Shown: positions 44,898 to 56,777, numbered from the stretch's first letter. The stretch is 64,000 nt of DNA from Symsagittifera roscoffensis (GCF_963678635.1 NC_087065.1:25627254-25691253), one strand, 5' to 3'. Notes: a model not told the origin generated them from the sequence alone. Numbers and translations are program-made.

Positions 44898-46130
44898 AAG
44901 GTTTAGGATGACGGATGCAAAAGGTTGTTAAATGGTTTCTATTTTCTTAAACTGTTAGTTCTTACGATTTTTTGGTTAGCTTAACCTGGGTCTGTTTGTT
45001 CAGGGTTGGAGAGAAAAGTATATCGATTCCGAAGAATGATTTTTTACTTTCTCGTGGCTAGTATAAGTTAAGGTGTTAACTTACTTAATCTTACTTAGGG
45101 GTAGTGATTGTGTTCAAGGGTTGGAGAATAGTAAATCGATCCACAAGGTTCAGGTATAATTAGAACGCGAGTAGTTCGTTAGATACTATTTTAAACTTAC
45201 TAAGTCTAAGATTTATCCTGGGTCTGTTAAGAGGGGGGGTCAAGTGAAGGATGAATAACCGAAGTTCTTCACTGTTTATCCTAATTTGAATGATTAGTTT
45301 TGTTTAAAAATTTCTATTAGTCTTAGGTCTTTAGAAAGGGTTGGGTAGTGAATCGACGTTTGAGGTCGTTAGACACTAATTAAGTGGGTGGGGGAGAACA
45401 AAGTTGTTCTGTTTGATCCAAGGATAAGCCTTGATGATCAAATTTGAAATTTAATTAAGTAGAAAATGATTTAAGATCCAAGGATAAGCCTTGATGATCT
45501 GGTTTTAAAATTAAGTGAATTTAAGTTTTAATAAAATTTTAAATGTGTGTAAAGGAAAGATTTAGTGTTTTGATGATATTAGTGGGTTTATGATTGCTGT
45601 TATGTTTTAGGTGATGGAGCTGGAACAACAGGATGATTTATGATTACTAACCATTTATTGTCATGCTACTAATTTTTATTTTTATTTTTCAATAAATATT
45701 TTTCAAACATGTTTTGTATATTACTGCAGAGTTTTAGGAAAACGATCTTAGATCTTTTTATCAATCGTTATTGTATATTAATAATTTTGTTTAGCGCCTG
45801 AAATGATTTTGAAGATTAACTTCAAGGTTTTATGTTTGCAAATGAAAATCTAAATTCATTGCCAGTAGTATTCTAAATATAAAAGTTTGTTCTGGTTTTT
45901 GCCTAACTATCATATAGCTATATGGCAAGTTTCTACTTTGTCGTATGTCGTCTCTGGTTCGAGGTTTTCTTCCAATTCCGGGTAGTTCTGTTATGGTTCG
46001 GAATATTGGCTCTGATCTATTGAGTCGTAGAGACATTTCGATTAAATTATTGTCGTATAACATTTTGTAAATGTTTTTGTCTAATTTCTAATCTATTTTG
46101 GTTAATTCTAAGCTATTAAGGTCTTGTTCG
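44898..46130 (-). other. Long 5' leader with repeated modules
   Basis: 1.2 kb between the primer site and ORF1. Four diverged modules near 44990-45050, 45095-45170, 45215-45280 and 45325-45390 (plus-strand view) each have a 'gggt(c/t)' or 'aagggttgg' core followed by 'agtgaatcga' or 'agtaaatcga' and a flanking 'cttacttaa/taagtc'. A 24-bp repeat with core 'gatccaaggataagccttga' occurs at about 45417 and 45477. Likely RNA structures for packaging or translation (inference). A 77-codon frame is listed separately. Confidence 0.55.
45830..46063 (-). CDS. Leader ORF, 77 aa
   Basis: ATG-initiated frame starting 68 nt past the primer site. It is Arg-rich ('GIGRKPRTRDDIRQSR') with no recognisable domain. 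It would be the first ORF on the genomic RNA and could be an upstream regulatory ORF or a 5' exon. Length alone does not establish that it is real. Confidence 0.3.
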   Translation of the reverse strand: MLYDNNLIEMSLRLNRSEPIFRTITELPGIGRKPRTRDDIRQSRNLPYSYMIVRQKPEQTFIFRILLAMNLDFHLQT

Positions 46131-46148
46131 AGACTTATGGTCGCACCA
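46131..46148 (-). other. Primer-binding site
   Basis: Two bases inside the 5' LTR the minus strand reads TGGTGCGACCATAAGTCT, beginning with TGG as expected for the complement of a tRNA 3' CCA. The cognate tRNA was not identified from memory. Confidence 0.7.
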
Positions 46149-46150
46149 GA

Positions 46151-46560
46151 TGAGTTAGGACCGAGTTGGTTAACTCATAGAGTAATTTCGGATAGGGTAC
46201 ACCGTCTGCTCGTCACGCTATCTTATTTTCGGCCGGATAGATTCGTGCAACTTCTTAGTCTAATACCGATCCTAATCTTACTCTTATACTATCTAGTCTC
46301 AGGTTGTTTAACTAGTCTCTGCTAGGCTCAATAGATCTAGGGTATACTGGTTTATTGCGGTTGCTGAAGTGCTCGGGAGAGTCCAACTAATTTCTAAGTT
46401 AAATTCAAATCTCTCTGGTGCTGAAATTACAAGTAACTTCAGCACTTACAAATAAGTGGGTTGTTAGTTAGATGGATCATGATTGGTTAATATTAAATAC
46501 TTTACATTGGTAAAATATCTAAATTATCCAATCATAAAATGTAGTTTAGATCAGGTTCCA
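46151..46560 (-). repeat. 5' LTR
   Basis: 410 bp with TG...CA ends, matching the 3' LTR at all but two positions. Possible signals on the minus strand are TATAAG (plus-strand 46283-46288), AATAAA (46351-46356) and several CCAAT blocks in the first 80 nt. Their order does not form one clear promoter/poly(A) arrangement, so the R boundary is not assigned. Confidence 0.95.
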
Positions 46561-46564
46561 TAAC
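46561..46564. other. Target-site duplication (TAAC), right
   Basis: Copy of 27642-27645 next to the 5' LTR. Confidence 0.85.
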
Positions 46565-49500
46565 ATTCCAGAACTAGTTTTACTGGTTAGATGATAACTC
46601 GAATTTCTTGCACCAGAGGAGAACTGGTGATGTTAAAAACCGACGGATATTTTAAACTATTTCCCCCCTATAGTACCTATTAACGAATATCCCCCTCTCC
46701 CTGTTGCAGTATGTGGTAACTAATTGAAGATAACTGAACAAACTTGATGCAAAACCATTTTTTCGGCAATATGCTTCATGCATGCAAAGTTTTTTAAAAA
46801 AATTTATGGAGTAACGAAGTGGCGTTCACAGGAATCACCAACAGGTTGACCGGAATCGACATTTCTGGACAACTGCGAGCATTTAAGTCAATTTTCTCTT
46901 AAAAGTCAACCGAAAGTATATAAAAAATCATCATTTCATCAGTTAAGTATTGCGCCATTGTTGCAACATAATTTCTTTGGACGGCTGCGAACTGCGTCAA
47001 AACAAAATATATCTCCTATACTTTTGATTTCTGGAGTAAAGGGTTGAATTGATTTCTAGGTCTTAGGTGCGATGGTTCAAAAATTAGGAACGCAGAATTG
47101 CGAGATCTTTTTTTTCCGGCATTTAATATCCGTTAGATAACATGTTTTTCTGGAAGAAAAGAAACCCACCGCTGGTCGTTGAAATGAACATTGGTGCTTT
47201 CTCTCTCTCTCTCTTTGCTCTTCAAATGCTTATCTATATAATCTACCGACAGTCTGCATTTAATTTAAATCGGTAACACGACAAAATCCCGCCCACTTTT
47301 TCGCTACTGTTTCCCCTCACAGGCTATACAGTTATCAAAATCAATTATTGCATGAACTATTTTTTGTTCACTCGGCAGTAGTATATTTTGCCTGTCAGAA
47401 AAAGGTCTGTTGACATTGGGAAAGTAAAAAAAGGGAAGCTACTTGGGACAAAACATAGGGATCTCTTGCTGGGAAAAGCAATAAAGCGCACCTTGCTGCT
47501 ACTGATAAAAAGCTTCAATTAATTTGAGGCCATTCAATATTGTTTTGAACAAAAATGTGCCTATTCAATATAATGTTTGCTGTTTGCAGAATTAAAAACT
47601 GTCAATGATTGTCTGAAAATGTACCGATCATTCAAAGCTCTCTTCTAAAATTTTCTGTTGGCGAATTTTTTATTTTGTTTATTTTTGCAAAAAAAATTAT
47701 GAAATATATGTATGAGATTGTAATTTCAGAAGTAAACAAACGCAACTAATCAAAGTCGGCATTAGGGGCACAATTTTTTAAAATTCTTACCACCTTTTTG
47801 TCAATTTTTGGTGTTAAGGTGCCAAATTAGAGCTTGGTAAGTTAATTTGGTCTAACTAAAAGGGGTCGGATTTTTTTTAATGCTAAAAACCCTTTGGAAA
47901 CCTCCTAGATTCACCCCTGGTTTCAAGCATTGAACGGTGATTTTTGCAAAAGATGGCAGCAATTAGCATTCTAACACCAATGAATGCTCTGCGAATTTCA
48001 ATTAATGAGACAGGAGAGATGAATTCAGAGGGGGCGGAAAGTAAATGTGAACACACTGATTGACGTCTGATAACGTTGCATTCAGGTAATTAAATACGAA
48101 GGAACCATTTGAACTCAATGATGACCTGACCTCCAAAGCATAGCAAAAAATAGTCTCGCATCATGTTTAAACTTAATTGTTTTGAGGAAAGTAACGGAAC
48201 ATGCGTATTCGTTATGGTTTTTTCTTGACTTTTAACTTGCCATTTTCACGAATTTTTTTATACCATTTGAAAATTGTTGATGTCTTGCGCTCAAAATTTA
48301 AATACTTGTAACCATTTTTTGTTTGAAAAAATATGGTTTGAAAATGGCTAGTTTGACCAATAAGGGATAATAATACGCGTTATATCTCGATGAATTAAGG
48401 TGAGCTATTTGGTTTTTCCAGTATGTTATTAGACACGTAATACGGCGACCGCTCGTTTTTTATAAAAGTTTGAAATTATCAAAATATATCAACTAGAAAA
48501 TAACAAATACTTACCGGGGCGGTAAAACAAATAACAAATACTTCCCCCTAAATCTGCCCCTGAATACTTATATTAATATGTTGAAATTGAAATGCGGATT
48601 TCTTCAAAATAGACAATCGCAAGTTTAACAACACAAGCCTAGAATTTTTTGAAACGAAATTTTATTCTTATAAATTAACTTTGAAGGAGTGGATCTTCAA
48701 AATTTTTTCGAATTTTCAACAGTCATTTTTGAATTATTCATGAACCCGGATTAAATTTCCGCTTACGGGTTAATTGTTTCAAATTTTTATTAGTGGCAAT
48801 CTTTAAACCACCATAACTCTATGAAAAACTATCACAGATGAAATATCTTTTTTAAATTTGAGCTCAAGTTAACAATAAGTATTGAATGATAATTTAAAAA
48901 ATCGGTCAAAAATTGCTAGTTAAAAAGTCGAAATTACTCCGGAGAAAAAAAACCACCTCGAGCACAAATATTCCGTCACTTTTTTGAAACTTGAGCAAGA
49001 AGACTGCCTTTATATCAAGGCGAAGACCTCAATTTTTGGATGCTTTCAATTGATCTCTTATGCTTTTAGATTTTAATAATTTTTACAAACAAGCAATTTC
49101 AAAGACAAAAAGTCATTGCTTACAGTTGCAAAAGCAACTTTCCTGTGATCCGGAGCTTTACATTTTTCCCTTGAACAATTTCAATTAAAAATCTCTCAGA
49201 AACACAACTTGCTTCATTTTTGAACCTTAAGAACTTTTAGGATCGTTCTCACATGGTCTAGAGGTAACGCGGAAGAATTTGAATGCATGCATCTGGGGTT
49301 TCAGAATCGGCCAAAACTTGTTTTTTTTTCAGTATGGATAGAGTTGAAGAAAAAAAATATGGAAAAATTTGAGTTGTCAAACCTAGGCTTCTCAGCCTAT
49401 GTTTTGCATGAGTTGCGTTTGTTGTTGGTTTACACGTGATATTTGTAAACTTTATAACTCTGACTTAGCTCACTTTTTTCCGCTACAAGCTTTATTCGGT

Positions 49501-50634
49501 CTAAATAGTCTAGGCTGGTTTCATCAGATTAGTCATTCTTTTGTGTCGCTAAAAGAACACAAACTGAGGTTTAATTTTAAAATAAGTCAGGCTGATAGGT
49601 ATGGAACAGCTAAGAGTTTTAAAACGTAATATCTCATAATTTTTTTTAATGAAAACAGTGTTTATAGAATTTTTTGATGCTCGGTTTAAAAAACATCGAC
49701 TCGCGTAGTCGCTTAGTGGCTTCTCGGCGGACAAAAAACGGCGATTATCACCGTTTTTCTTAAATTGGCTTCTAAGATTGCTTTTTCAAAACATTTTTTC
49801 TCACAGAATTTTTCCGTTTTATTCATTTCCATTTTTTCTATGCGCTAATTTGCAAAGCTACGCTTGTGTTTTTTTGCGAGTGAAGCAAATAAACATCCAT
49901 TTAACTTTTCTACTAGAATCTCATACGAGACAATTATGACCAACTAGCTAGCTTGATTTAAATTTGGTCAATTTCGTGTGCGGGATAGTATTTTGTGTAA
50001 CTCCTTCAAAAGCATAATACATTTTTCAAAGTGCCGAACAAGCAGTTTACGAATACTCAAAACAAATTCCACTGCATAGCTGTCCTTCAAAAATTGATAG
50101 AAGAAAAAATCGTCCTAAGTGCATTTGTTCTCACTTTCTTCAAAATTCGGAATAAGAAGACTTGAATTTTTTTTTCAGAAACTTTTTTCAGGTGTGAATA
50201 GAACTAACAGTCCACGCATATTTTTTCCTTGAAAAACAAAACTTCTGGGGTACGAAGGATTGTAGAAAGATTTCCGAGCGGGATTATGTCATTAATTACG
50301 CTTCAATAGCCGGATAAATAACATGCGCTAATGATCACAAACTTCAAAATTAGAACAAAAAAGCAAACAGTGTATGATTTTCTAACGCGTCCTGAATAAT
50401 GTTACGACTTTTTAAGAGAGTGACAGAATTAATTAATGATATTGTTTTTTTCAGACAAATTTTCTGCAAAGAAAAACTGACTCCTTTAAGTAGGGTTCAA
50501 AAATTTTACCTTTAATTTTAAATAAATTTCTGAGAGACCAACGACAACACGCACGTGGCAAAATTGTTAATTACCCAAAGTAAGCACTGAGTAAAGCGAC
50601 AATGCGTAATTAAAAACTCGATTTTCAGACCCAT
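46565..50634. other. Channel-gene intron sequence, with old repeat remnants
   Basis: No gene recognised. A (CT)n microsatellite lies near 47199-47214. Strongly diverged family R sequence lies at about 48180-48430 (plus) and 48720-49045 (minus, with the 'ccgcttac', 'gcaatctttaaacc' and 'gagcacaaatattccgt' landmarks), and a short fragment near 50400. Confidence 0.6.
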
Positions 50635-51060
50635 CTTGACCGAGATCGGGGACCTATGTTGCGACCATTGCGACTCAAAATGGTTATGTTGTGCGACCAT
50701 CGCGACCCAAAACAGGTATGTTGCAACCATCGCGATTCAAAATGGTATGTTGTGATTTTGTGCAACTGAAAAAGTTTCATGCATCTTTTCGCAAACCAAA
50801 AAATATGCTTCAACTTTGCGAGACCGAAAAAAGATAGGTTGTGACTATTGCGACTCAAAATTAGTATGTCAAGACTTCCGTAGCTCCAAAAAAAACATGC
50901 TGCAACTTTACGTGACCCAAAAAACTATAGTGCGACAATGTGCGAAAAAAAAACGTTGCGACTTTAAGCGACCCAAAATTATATGTTCAGGCTTTGTGCG
51001 ACTCAAAAATTAAAAAGTTACAACCAGAAACTTCTGCACGACTTAGCGCGACCCCAAACT
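50635..51060 (+). repeat. Degenerate minisatellite I, about 30-34 bp period
   Basis: About a dozen imperfect units of the form 'atgttgcgacca-ttgcgactcaaaa-tggt' follow one another, with spacing drifting and some units lost in the middle. GCGA and TTGCGAC stand out in otherwise A/T-rich DNA. Confidence 0.65.
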
Positions 51061-51984
51061 AAATCGAAAAAAATCTCAGGCCGAAAAAAATTTCGACCGA
51101 GAAAAAAAACAATTTAACTGTGTTTGACAAAAAATGTTTCAAACGTGTTCAATTTAGAAAATTATTTCGACTGATTTTGACCAATACAAGCTTGGGCTCG
51201 TAGTTTATTCAGGTTTTCTTATCATTTTTGAGATTGCACGATTACAGCTTTGTCCATAGATTCTCATCTAATGCTCGATAAGATTTCGTAAGTATCTTTA
51301 ATATGCTAGTAATACATTTTCTTTTTATGAAAGGGCTAGTCATACTATTCCATTTTATGGCCATGCAGTTTTTTTATGGCGCAATGATAGTCATACAATT
51401 AGTATATAAGAATGCTAGTCACGGATTTTTCATACCTTTCATGAATTTTATGAACAATGTGAGGAACGAATTGTATAGGATTTGTATAGCTAGCATTTTT
51501 TGTCAACTCCGATAGCTTTTTTCCTCAAGCATAAACAGTTTTCAGATTATGTATTTTAACTCTAGCCGATTATCTGTGGCATTTTTTTGAGACATGAGAT
51601 TCGAGTGAATTGCACCTATTTTTTCAAAATTTTCTAAATTTGACTACAAGATAAGTGGCAACAGTAGATGTTTTTTAATTATTAAAATCAACTGATGACT
51701 TTTGTATATTTTGATTAGTGAACGTTTGATATGATTGTTATTTTTTAAAACTTTTTTGTATCTATGTTGGCGAATTGTAGTTTCCCCCAAAAGCTAGCTT
51801 GTATTTTACTTTGGTACAACGTGTAGGCCTCGCTGCGAACCTGTATATGATCAACAAACATATTGGCGCAGCTAAAAGCGCATTAAAATACTGATATACT
51901 GGAATGATTTGCAACAGTGTAACTATTTTGCGAGGAAAAAAATCCGAGTAAAGTTTCCGTTGCTAAAATAGCTCATTTTTTTAT
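51061..51984. other. Intron sequence, nothing recognised
   Basis: A/T-rich, with no long frame, no obvious repeat and no RNA gene. Confidence 0.4.
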
Positions 51985-52312
51985 GATGCGCGACACGTAT
52001 TGCAACTTTGTGTGACCCATATTGCTACTCATGTTTTCCCCAAATCAACTTGAGACATTTTTGCGACAAATGCTGCGACCTAGCGCGACCCATGCTCTGA
52101 CTTCCGATTCAGGGTGTGAATTGTGGGGCACATGTTGCAACTTTGCGCGACTAATGCGATTCATAATGCAATTTTGCGCGACTCATGTTGCAACTTTGGA
52201 CGACTTATGTCGCAACTTTGCGCAACCCATGTTGCAATTATGCACGAACCATGTTGCGACTTTAAGCGATCCATGTTGCGTTTTTTCGAGACCCAACGTC
52301 TGGGACCCAAGA
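51985..52312 (+). repeat. Degenerate minisatellite II, about 26-27 bp period
   Basis: Units of the form 'ttgcgcgacccatgttgcaact' repeat most regularly at 52130-52290. The core is clearly related to minisatellite I 1 kb away, so both derive from one motif. Frames through it are open by accident of the period. Confidence 0.7.
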
Positions 52313-53267
52313 GATGATAAATAACAGTCCTTTACTCATCTTTGCTCTTCCTCGTCTATCACGGTAGAAATAAATCAGTCTCGACAAGAAAATCAGCCTC
52401 GAATTGTAAAAAAGGAGTTGCCTTGAACATAAGAATCAGGCTGTGGGTAGTACTGTCTTCATAGATATCTTAATGACTTTTTATCCATTTAAAGCAATTC
52501 ATGTTTTCATTCTAGTCGAATATCTTTTTTCTGTTATGTTAAAAAAGCTCCAATTTGTTAAACTTTTGTTCCGTTCACAAAAAAAAGTTTGTAGTGAGTC
52601 TCTCTAAAACTTAAAGCGGAACCATTCAAAATCAAGAAGCAAAAACATTTTAAAAAGATCTTATTCATTAAACTATTGTTCCATTTTTAAAAAATTTTTC
52701 TTAGTGAGTCTCTTAAATTTAAATTTAATACGAAGCGTTACTGTTATAACATCAAGAAGCAAATCCAGTTGCAAAAGTTTTGTTCAGTCACTTGATTTCA
52801 CGTTTTGGCTGCCCAGCAAATCTGCACAGCAACAAAAGATCAAATTTCATGTCACATTTTTTCAAACACAGTTGTTCTGAACTGGCAATCGATTGATTTA
52901 GCAAAACACGTTTCATCCTCAGGGAAATGCAATGTTAAAAATAACCAACAAAACAATCGTGAAATAGCCATTTACAAGGCTAGCAAATTATTATTAAGTA
53001 ACATAGGGGGATCAGGGCGATTCTAGAAAATTCTCGAGAAGAAGGGGCGAGGAGGTTGGATTTTCAAAAAAAGTAGAAATTTTTGTCGACCTTTTTATAA
53101 GGTCGATCGAATTGATTTTTCGAGCACTCCCAGAATACTATAAAAATTCTATTTTGACCAATGTTGTTGCGTCGCAGACTAATTTTTGCAAAAACAACGT
53201 CAAAATTGTCGTTGAAAATTGCGCTCTTCTTCAAAGTTAGTATTTTACTCATTACCGCAATATAAAG
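52313..53267. other. Intron sequence, nothing recognised
   Basis: No gene or clear repeat seen, apart from a weak internal similarity between about 52590-52640 and 52700-52760 ('agtgagtctct'). Confidence 0.4.
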
Positions 53268-54350
53268 ATTGGTGGTCCACAGGGATCAGATTTTGCAGTG
53301 TTCTTGTTTTCTTTTATTGTAAGAGGTATGTCAGAAATTTTTGGCAACCCTTCCTTTTTATATGCTGACGATACAACAAATATTGGAAATTTAATTGAGC
53401 TTTCTTCGATTCAAACAGATTTAAACAATGTAATTACCTAGGCAGCAGAAAACAGAATTGATTTCAATTTCTACAAGTTTGAACAATTTAGAATTTAAAA
53501 ATCAAACAAGCGATACCTTTTAAGCGATCTTTTATCGATTGATGGAAAACAAATAGTTTTAAAAGACACGGTAAAAGATCTTGGTTTGTGTAGAAATTTC
53601 AAAATGTCATGGACAAACCACATCACCGAAAAGCTTAAAAAAGCAAGCATGCAATTCAATAACATCAGAATATCTTCATCAAACTCACTGAGTAGCTCTG
53701 TTCGGGTTTCGTTTTTTAAAATTTGCATACTATCAAAAAATTTTATGCATTTCCAGTTTGGCTTGCGACTAAAAACCAATATAAGCGAAAAGAAAAATTT
53801 CAATGACGGTGCTTAAAATGATGCATAAAACATGAATTGATTGAGCAGATTTATTTTTTTAAATGAATAAAAGCAAGCTCAAGCTGTTGCCAATTTCAGT
53901 GACATTATTTAAAAACGATTTAATTTTGCTGAATAACATTCTCAATAACGAGTTGCCGATAAATTTATCAATTTTTGGACAATCGGCAAGCACCTTGACT
54001 CAAACTTAACTGGAAACAAGACGTTTTTGAGAATGCCAATGATAATACGGAGCAAAATTTGTGACAGTTTTTTTTTACCGTGTCGCAGAAATGTCAAACA
54101 CCCCCGCGAGATCGAACAATTTGAATGGCTATGATCTTTTTCAAGAACTTGTAATATTTATAAAGATTTGAACCTGTTTTTGTTTGACAAACTACAAACA
54201 TTTACATACTCGATTTATCCAGAGTCATGATTTTTAAGTTTATTTTACTAACTTTGTTATCAATGACTAAGAGCAACTAATCCTCGCCTTGCGGGTTTAA
54301 TTCAATCTTATTATTATTATTAATATTATTATTACCATTATTATTAGAGA
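53268..54350 (+). pseudogene. 5'-truncated non-LTR retrotransposon (LINE), broken RT
   Basis: Reading from 53271, the frame carries the RT box 'GGPQGSDFAVFLFSF' and then 'FLYADDT', the catalytic YADD motif of LINE reverse transcriptases. A C-terminal region ('KDLGLCRNFKMSWTNHI') follows. At least two in-frame stops (near 53440 and 53498) and a frame change near 53730 inactivate it. Homologous-looking C-terminal sequence continues in shifted frames to about 54230. The 3' end is an (ATT)n tract at about 54310-54345, a LINE-like tail. The clade is uncertain (jockey/CR1-like). Confidence 0.75.
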
Positions 54351-55491
54351 CAACCGAATTTTTGTGGACGATTTGATGTTTAAAAATGGGAAATAAACCT
54401 GTCTAAGCTCAGCTCAAACTGTGTTACAATTTTTGGTGGGTGTAAGTTATGGTCAGACAGAAAACAGTGATGGTTACTTGGGGTTGATCTGGACCTTCCC
54501 ATAGTTGCTTTGAGACTCTTAAGAGTGGGCTGTTTTCTCGAAAGAGTCAATGAATCGAAAGTCACTTGTAGATTTATAGTGTGCATCCGATTTAGTTGAA
54601 AAAGGGCAGCCGCTGCTATAGTAAAAAACAAAATACATGCAGCAATTACATCTAAATGTTAATGTATAGGGTTTAAATTAGTCATTGAAATAATCATAAA
54701 ACGCCATAAAACGAAGTTGATAAATTATTCCACTTTTTGTAAGCAAAATAATGGAAAAAGCAAATCTCAATTTTTTTGAATGCATCATTTTTAAGTTAGT
54801 AGCTGAAGTTACCCGAAAACGCCATACAAAATGAACACCATAAGTTGATAGTTTAGTTAGTTTCTGTTAGAGAAATAATGGAAAAAGAAGTATTTTTTCC
54901 TAATGAGAAACTTGACACATTCCTTAGATGTCAATGTTGAAAAACTACTCCAATCTAAAAGTTTTCGAGATCATGTACATTATCAATTTAAAAAAAAACG
55001 AGCAAATAGATCTAATATTGTGTCACTTTTCCGTTGAAAAAAAAATCAGTCCACTAGTTTTTGTTATATTTTACTGCATTCCAAATACCATCTAGTGAGC
55101 TTACAAATCCATATATCAGGAAATATTTATCAAGACATTGACACATCAGCCTGAGCTAATGGAATCATTTTTACTTATTCCCAGCCAGATTATTGCTCTA
55201 GTGATTAAATTTCATCATCTGCAGGCAAGTCTACAGAGCAAGCTAAGTCGTTCTGAAATCCAAGTCGTTTTCAATTTAGCAAATTGAAGGTTAAAAACTT
55301 CAAGAGGCAGTCCTTTCGAGCATACAACAAAAGTATCAATTCACCAACTTGACCGAAAAATAGATGAATGGAAAAAATGGAGCGAATGATAGTGCCACCA
55401 TTATAGAATAGGCTTATGGAGTGAAAAATTTAGAATGGACGGGCATAGCGTTTTCACTGCATCAATCATTAGATATTAAACTATGTTTTAG
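54351..55491. other. Intron sequence, nothing recognised
   Basis: No convincing frame, repeat or RNA gene. Confidence 0.4.
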
Positions 55492-55548
55492 AGTGTTTTT
55501 ACGTGAGTTTTTGTTTAAAACATAAACAAAAACTCACGTAAAAACACT
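55492..55548. repeat. Perfect 25-bp inverted repeat, 7-nt loop
   Basis: Arms 55492-55516 and 55524-55548 ('agtgtttttacgtgagtttt...' and its complement) match without error around 'aaaacat'. Symmetric on both strands, so it could be an RNA hairpin in the intron transcript or the remnant of a snapped-back insertion. Confidence 0.85.
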
Positions 55549-55891
55549 AAAAATGAAAAAATCCTTTGTATTCCGCAACTTAAATGAAATTCTAACTAGA
55601 ATTCCTCAAGGACGTGTATATTCTATGAACGATTTCAAATTTGAAAACAAAATTAATTCGAACTAAAATTGGAATAAGTAGCTATCACTAAACTATGTTA
55701 TTTGAATGCTGAAAAAGAATAACCTACAGAATGTTAATTGAATGACCAAAAAAGTAATTGAAAAAGCTATTTTAAGTCTTTCAAAAAGAATGATTACCGA
55801 AAACCATGAACGAAAAATAACCAAAAGAACAATAAAAATGATGTAAAAGTGAAACAAAAGCACCTAAAAAGGGATAGAACCAACTACTCAC
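55549..55891. other. Start of the 28.5-kb intron
   Basis: Begins on the minus strand with the strong donor 'gtgagt' at 55891. No other feature seen. Confidence 0.6.
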
Positions 55892-56107
55892 GTCTTCTTC
55901 CCCGCTGCTTGACCTGTTCTAGCTTCTCGTGCGTCTTGCCCTTCAACGGCATTGTGGCAGGGGCTATTTTGCGCTTGATGTTCTTGGGCAGCTTCTTCCT
56001 GGCCTCCATGTGTTGGTAGAAGATGGTGAAGTTGCTCACTATGACTGGGATGGGCAGGGAGGTTGTCAACACACCCGCCAGAGCACACAGCATACCCACC
56101 AACATTC
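55892..56107 (-). CDS. Shaw: Shaw/Kv3-type K+ channel, exon with S6
   Basis: A 216-nt exon whose first two bases complete the Gly codon begun at 60932. It encodes the end of the pore domain: '[20 protein letters not shown]' runs into S6, then '[20 protein letters not shown]' and a Lys/Arg-rich stretch. The hinge proline motif is PIP where Shaw/Kv3 channels normally have PVP; Kv2 channels use PIP. The downstream phase (1) matches the exon at 27380. Both splice sites are canonical ('tttttcag' and 'gtgagt'). Confidence 0.95.
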
Positions 56108-56777
56108 CTGAAAAATTGCCGGCTCTTTTTTCTTCAATGTCCCACATTTCCAATTCACGAAAACCAAGAACAGAATTAACATTGCTAACAGTAGCGAATT
56201 TAAGGGGGAAAGTGTTGGCGAGCGCTTCTCATTTTTCAGGAATGCGACCTACTCACCTCACCGCCTTCAAGGTCTCATTTTGGTATTATTGCACAACAAT
56301 CATTTTTTGCTGACCAAAATGCTATTAAAGGCGCCTCTGGTCCAAATACACTAATTTTGAGAGAATATATTGCGCAGGGTCAAATGCCTTCTTTTTGGTC
56401 AAAAAATGTACAATTGCCTACGGCGCAACCATTTTTCTAACAACATTATCTTTATAGCGCTTGGGGAGAGCTCAGAAAACTGGTTTGATAGATGAAAAGC
56501 TTATGGGATACGCAGAACACGAAGAATACAAAGAATACAAAATGATGCAATGAGAGTCTAGCAACGTATTACGGAGACCAAATAGCTAGCCATTTTTAAT
56601 TTGGAAAGGTTTTTGAGCCGGACTGAGTTGCCGCTTACGCGTTCATGGCAGAAATGTATCGCGGGTTATTATCCCAAATTGATGTTTATAAGTCCCCAAA
56701 ATTTTACAAAAAAAAGATCACAGACAAGATTCATTTATCAGTTTGAGCTCAAGACGTAGAAAAATGTTCAAATGGTA

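Larger units (their letters stand above)
27646..46560 (-). mobile_element. Giant env-bearing Ty3/gypsy-type LTR retroelement (18.9 kb)
   Basis: Bounded by 410-bp LTRs with TG...CA ends and TAAC duplications. The order is gag-PR-RT-RNase H-integrase followed by a glycoprotein and several extra ORFs, all on the minus strand. The main frames are uninterrupted and the LTRs differ at only 2 positions, so insertion is recent and the element may be intact. It lies in an intron of the channel gene, same strand. At 18.9 kb it is far longer than ordinary Ty3/gypsy elements (usually about 5-10 kb). The excess is a long gag N-terminus and Asn/Arg-rich tail, a chain of ORFs around env, a 1.2-kb leader and a 1.6-kb 3' non-coding region. 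Class is seen in the sequence; retrovirus-like life style is inferred. Confidence 0.95.

Noticed and set aside
52022-52324. 100-codon plus-strand frame over minisatellite II
   Set aside because: Open because the repeat unit happens to lack stops; Cys/His pattern merely follows the 27-bp period.
55888-56313. Alternative frames over the S6 exon on both strands
   Set aside because: Only one frame continues the channel with matching splice phases.
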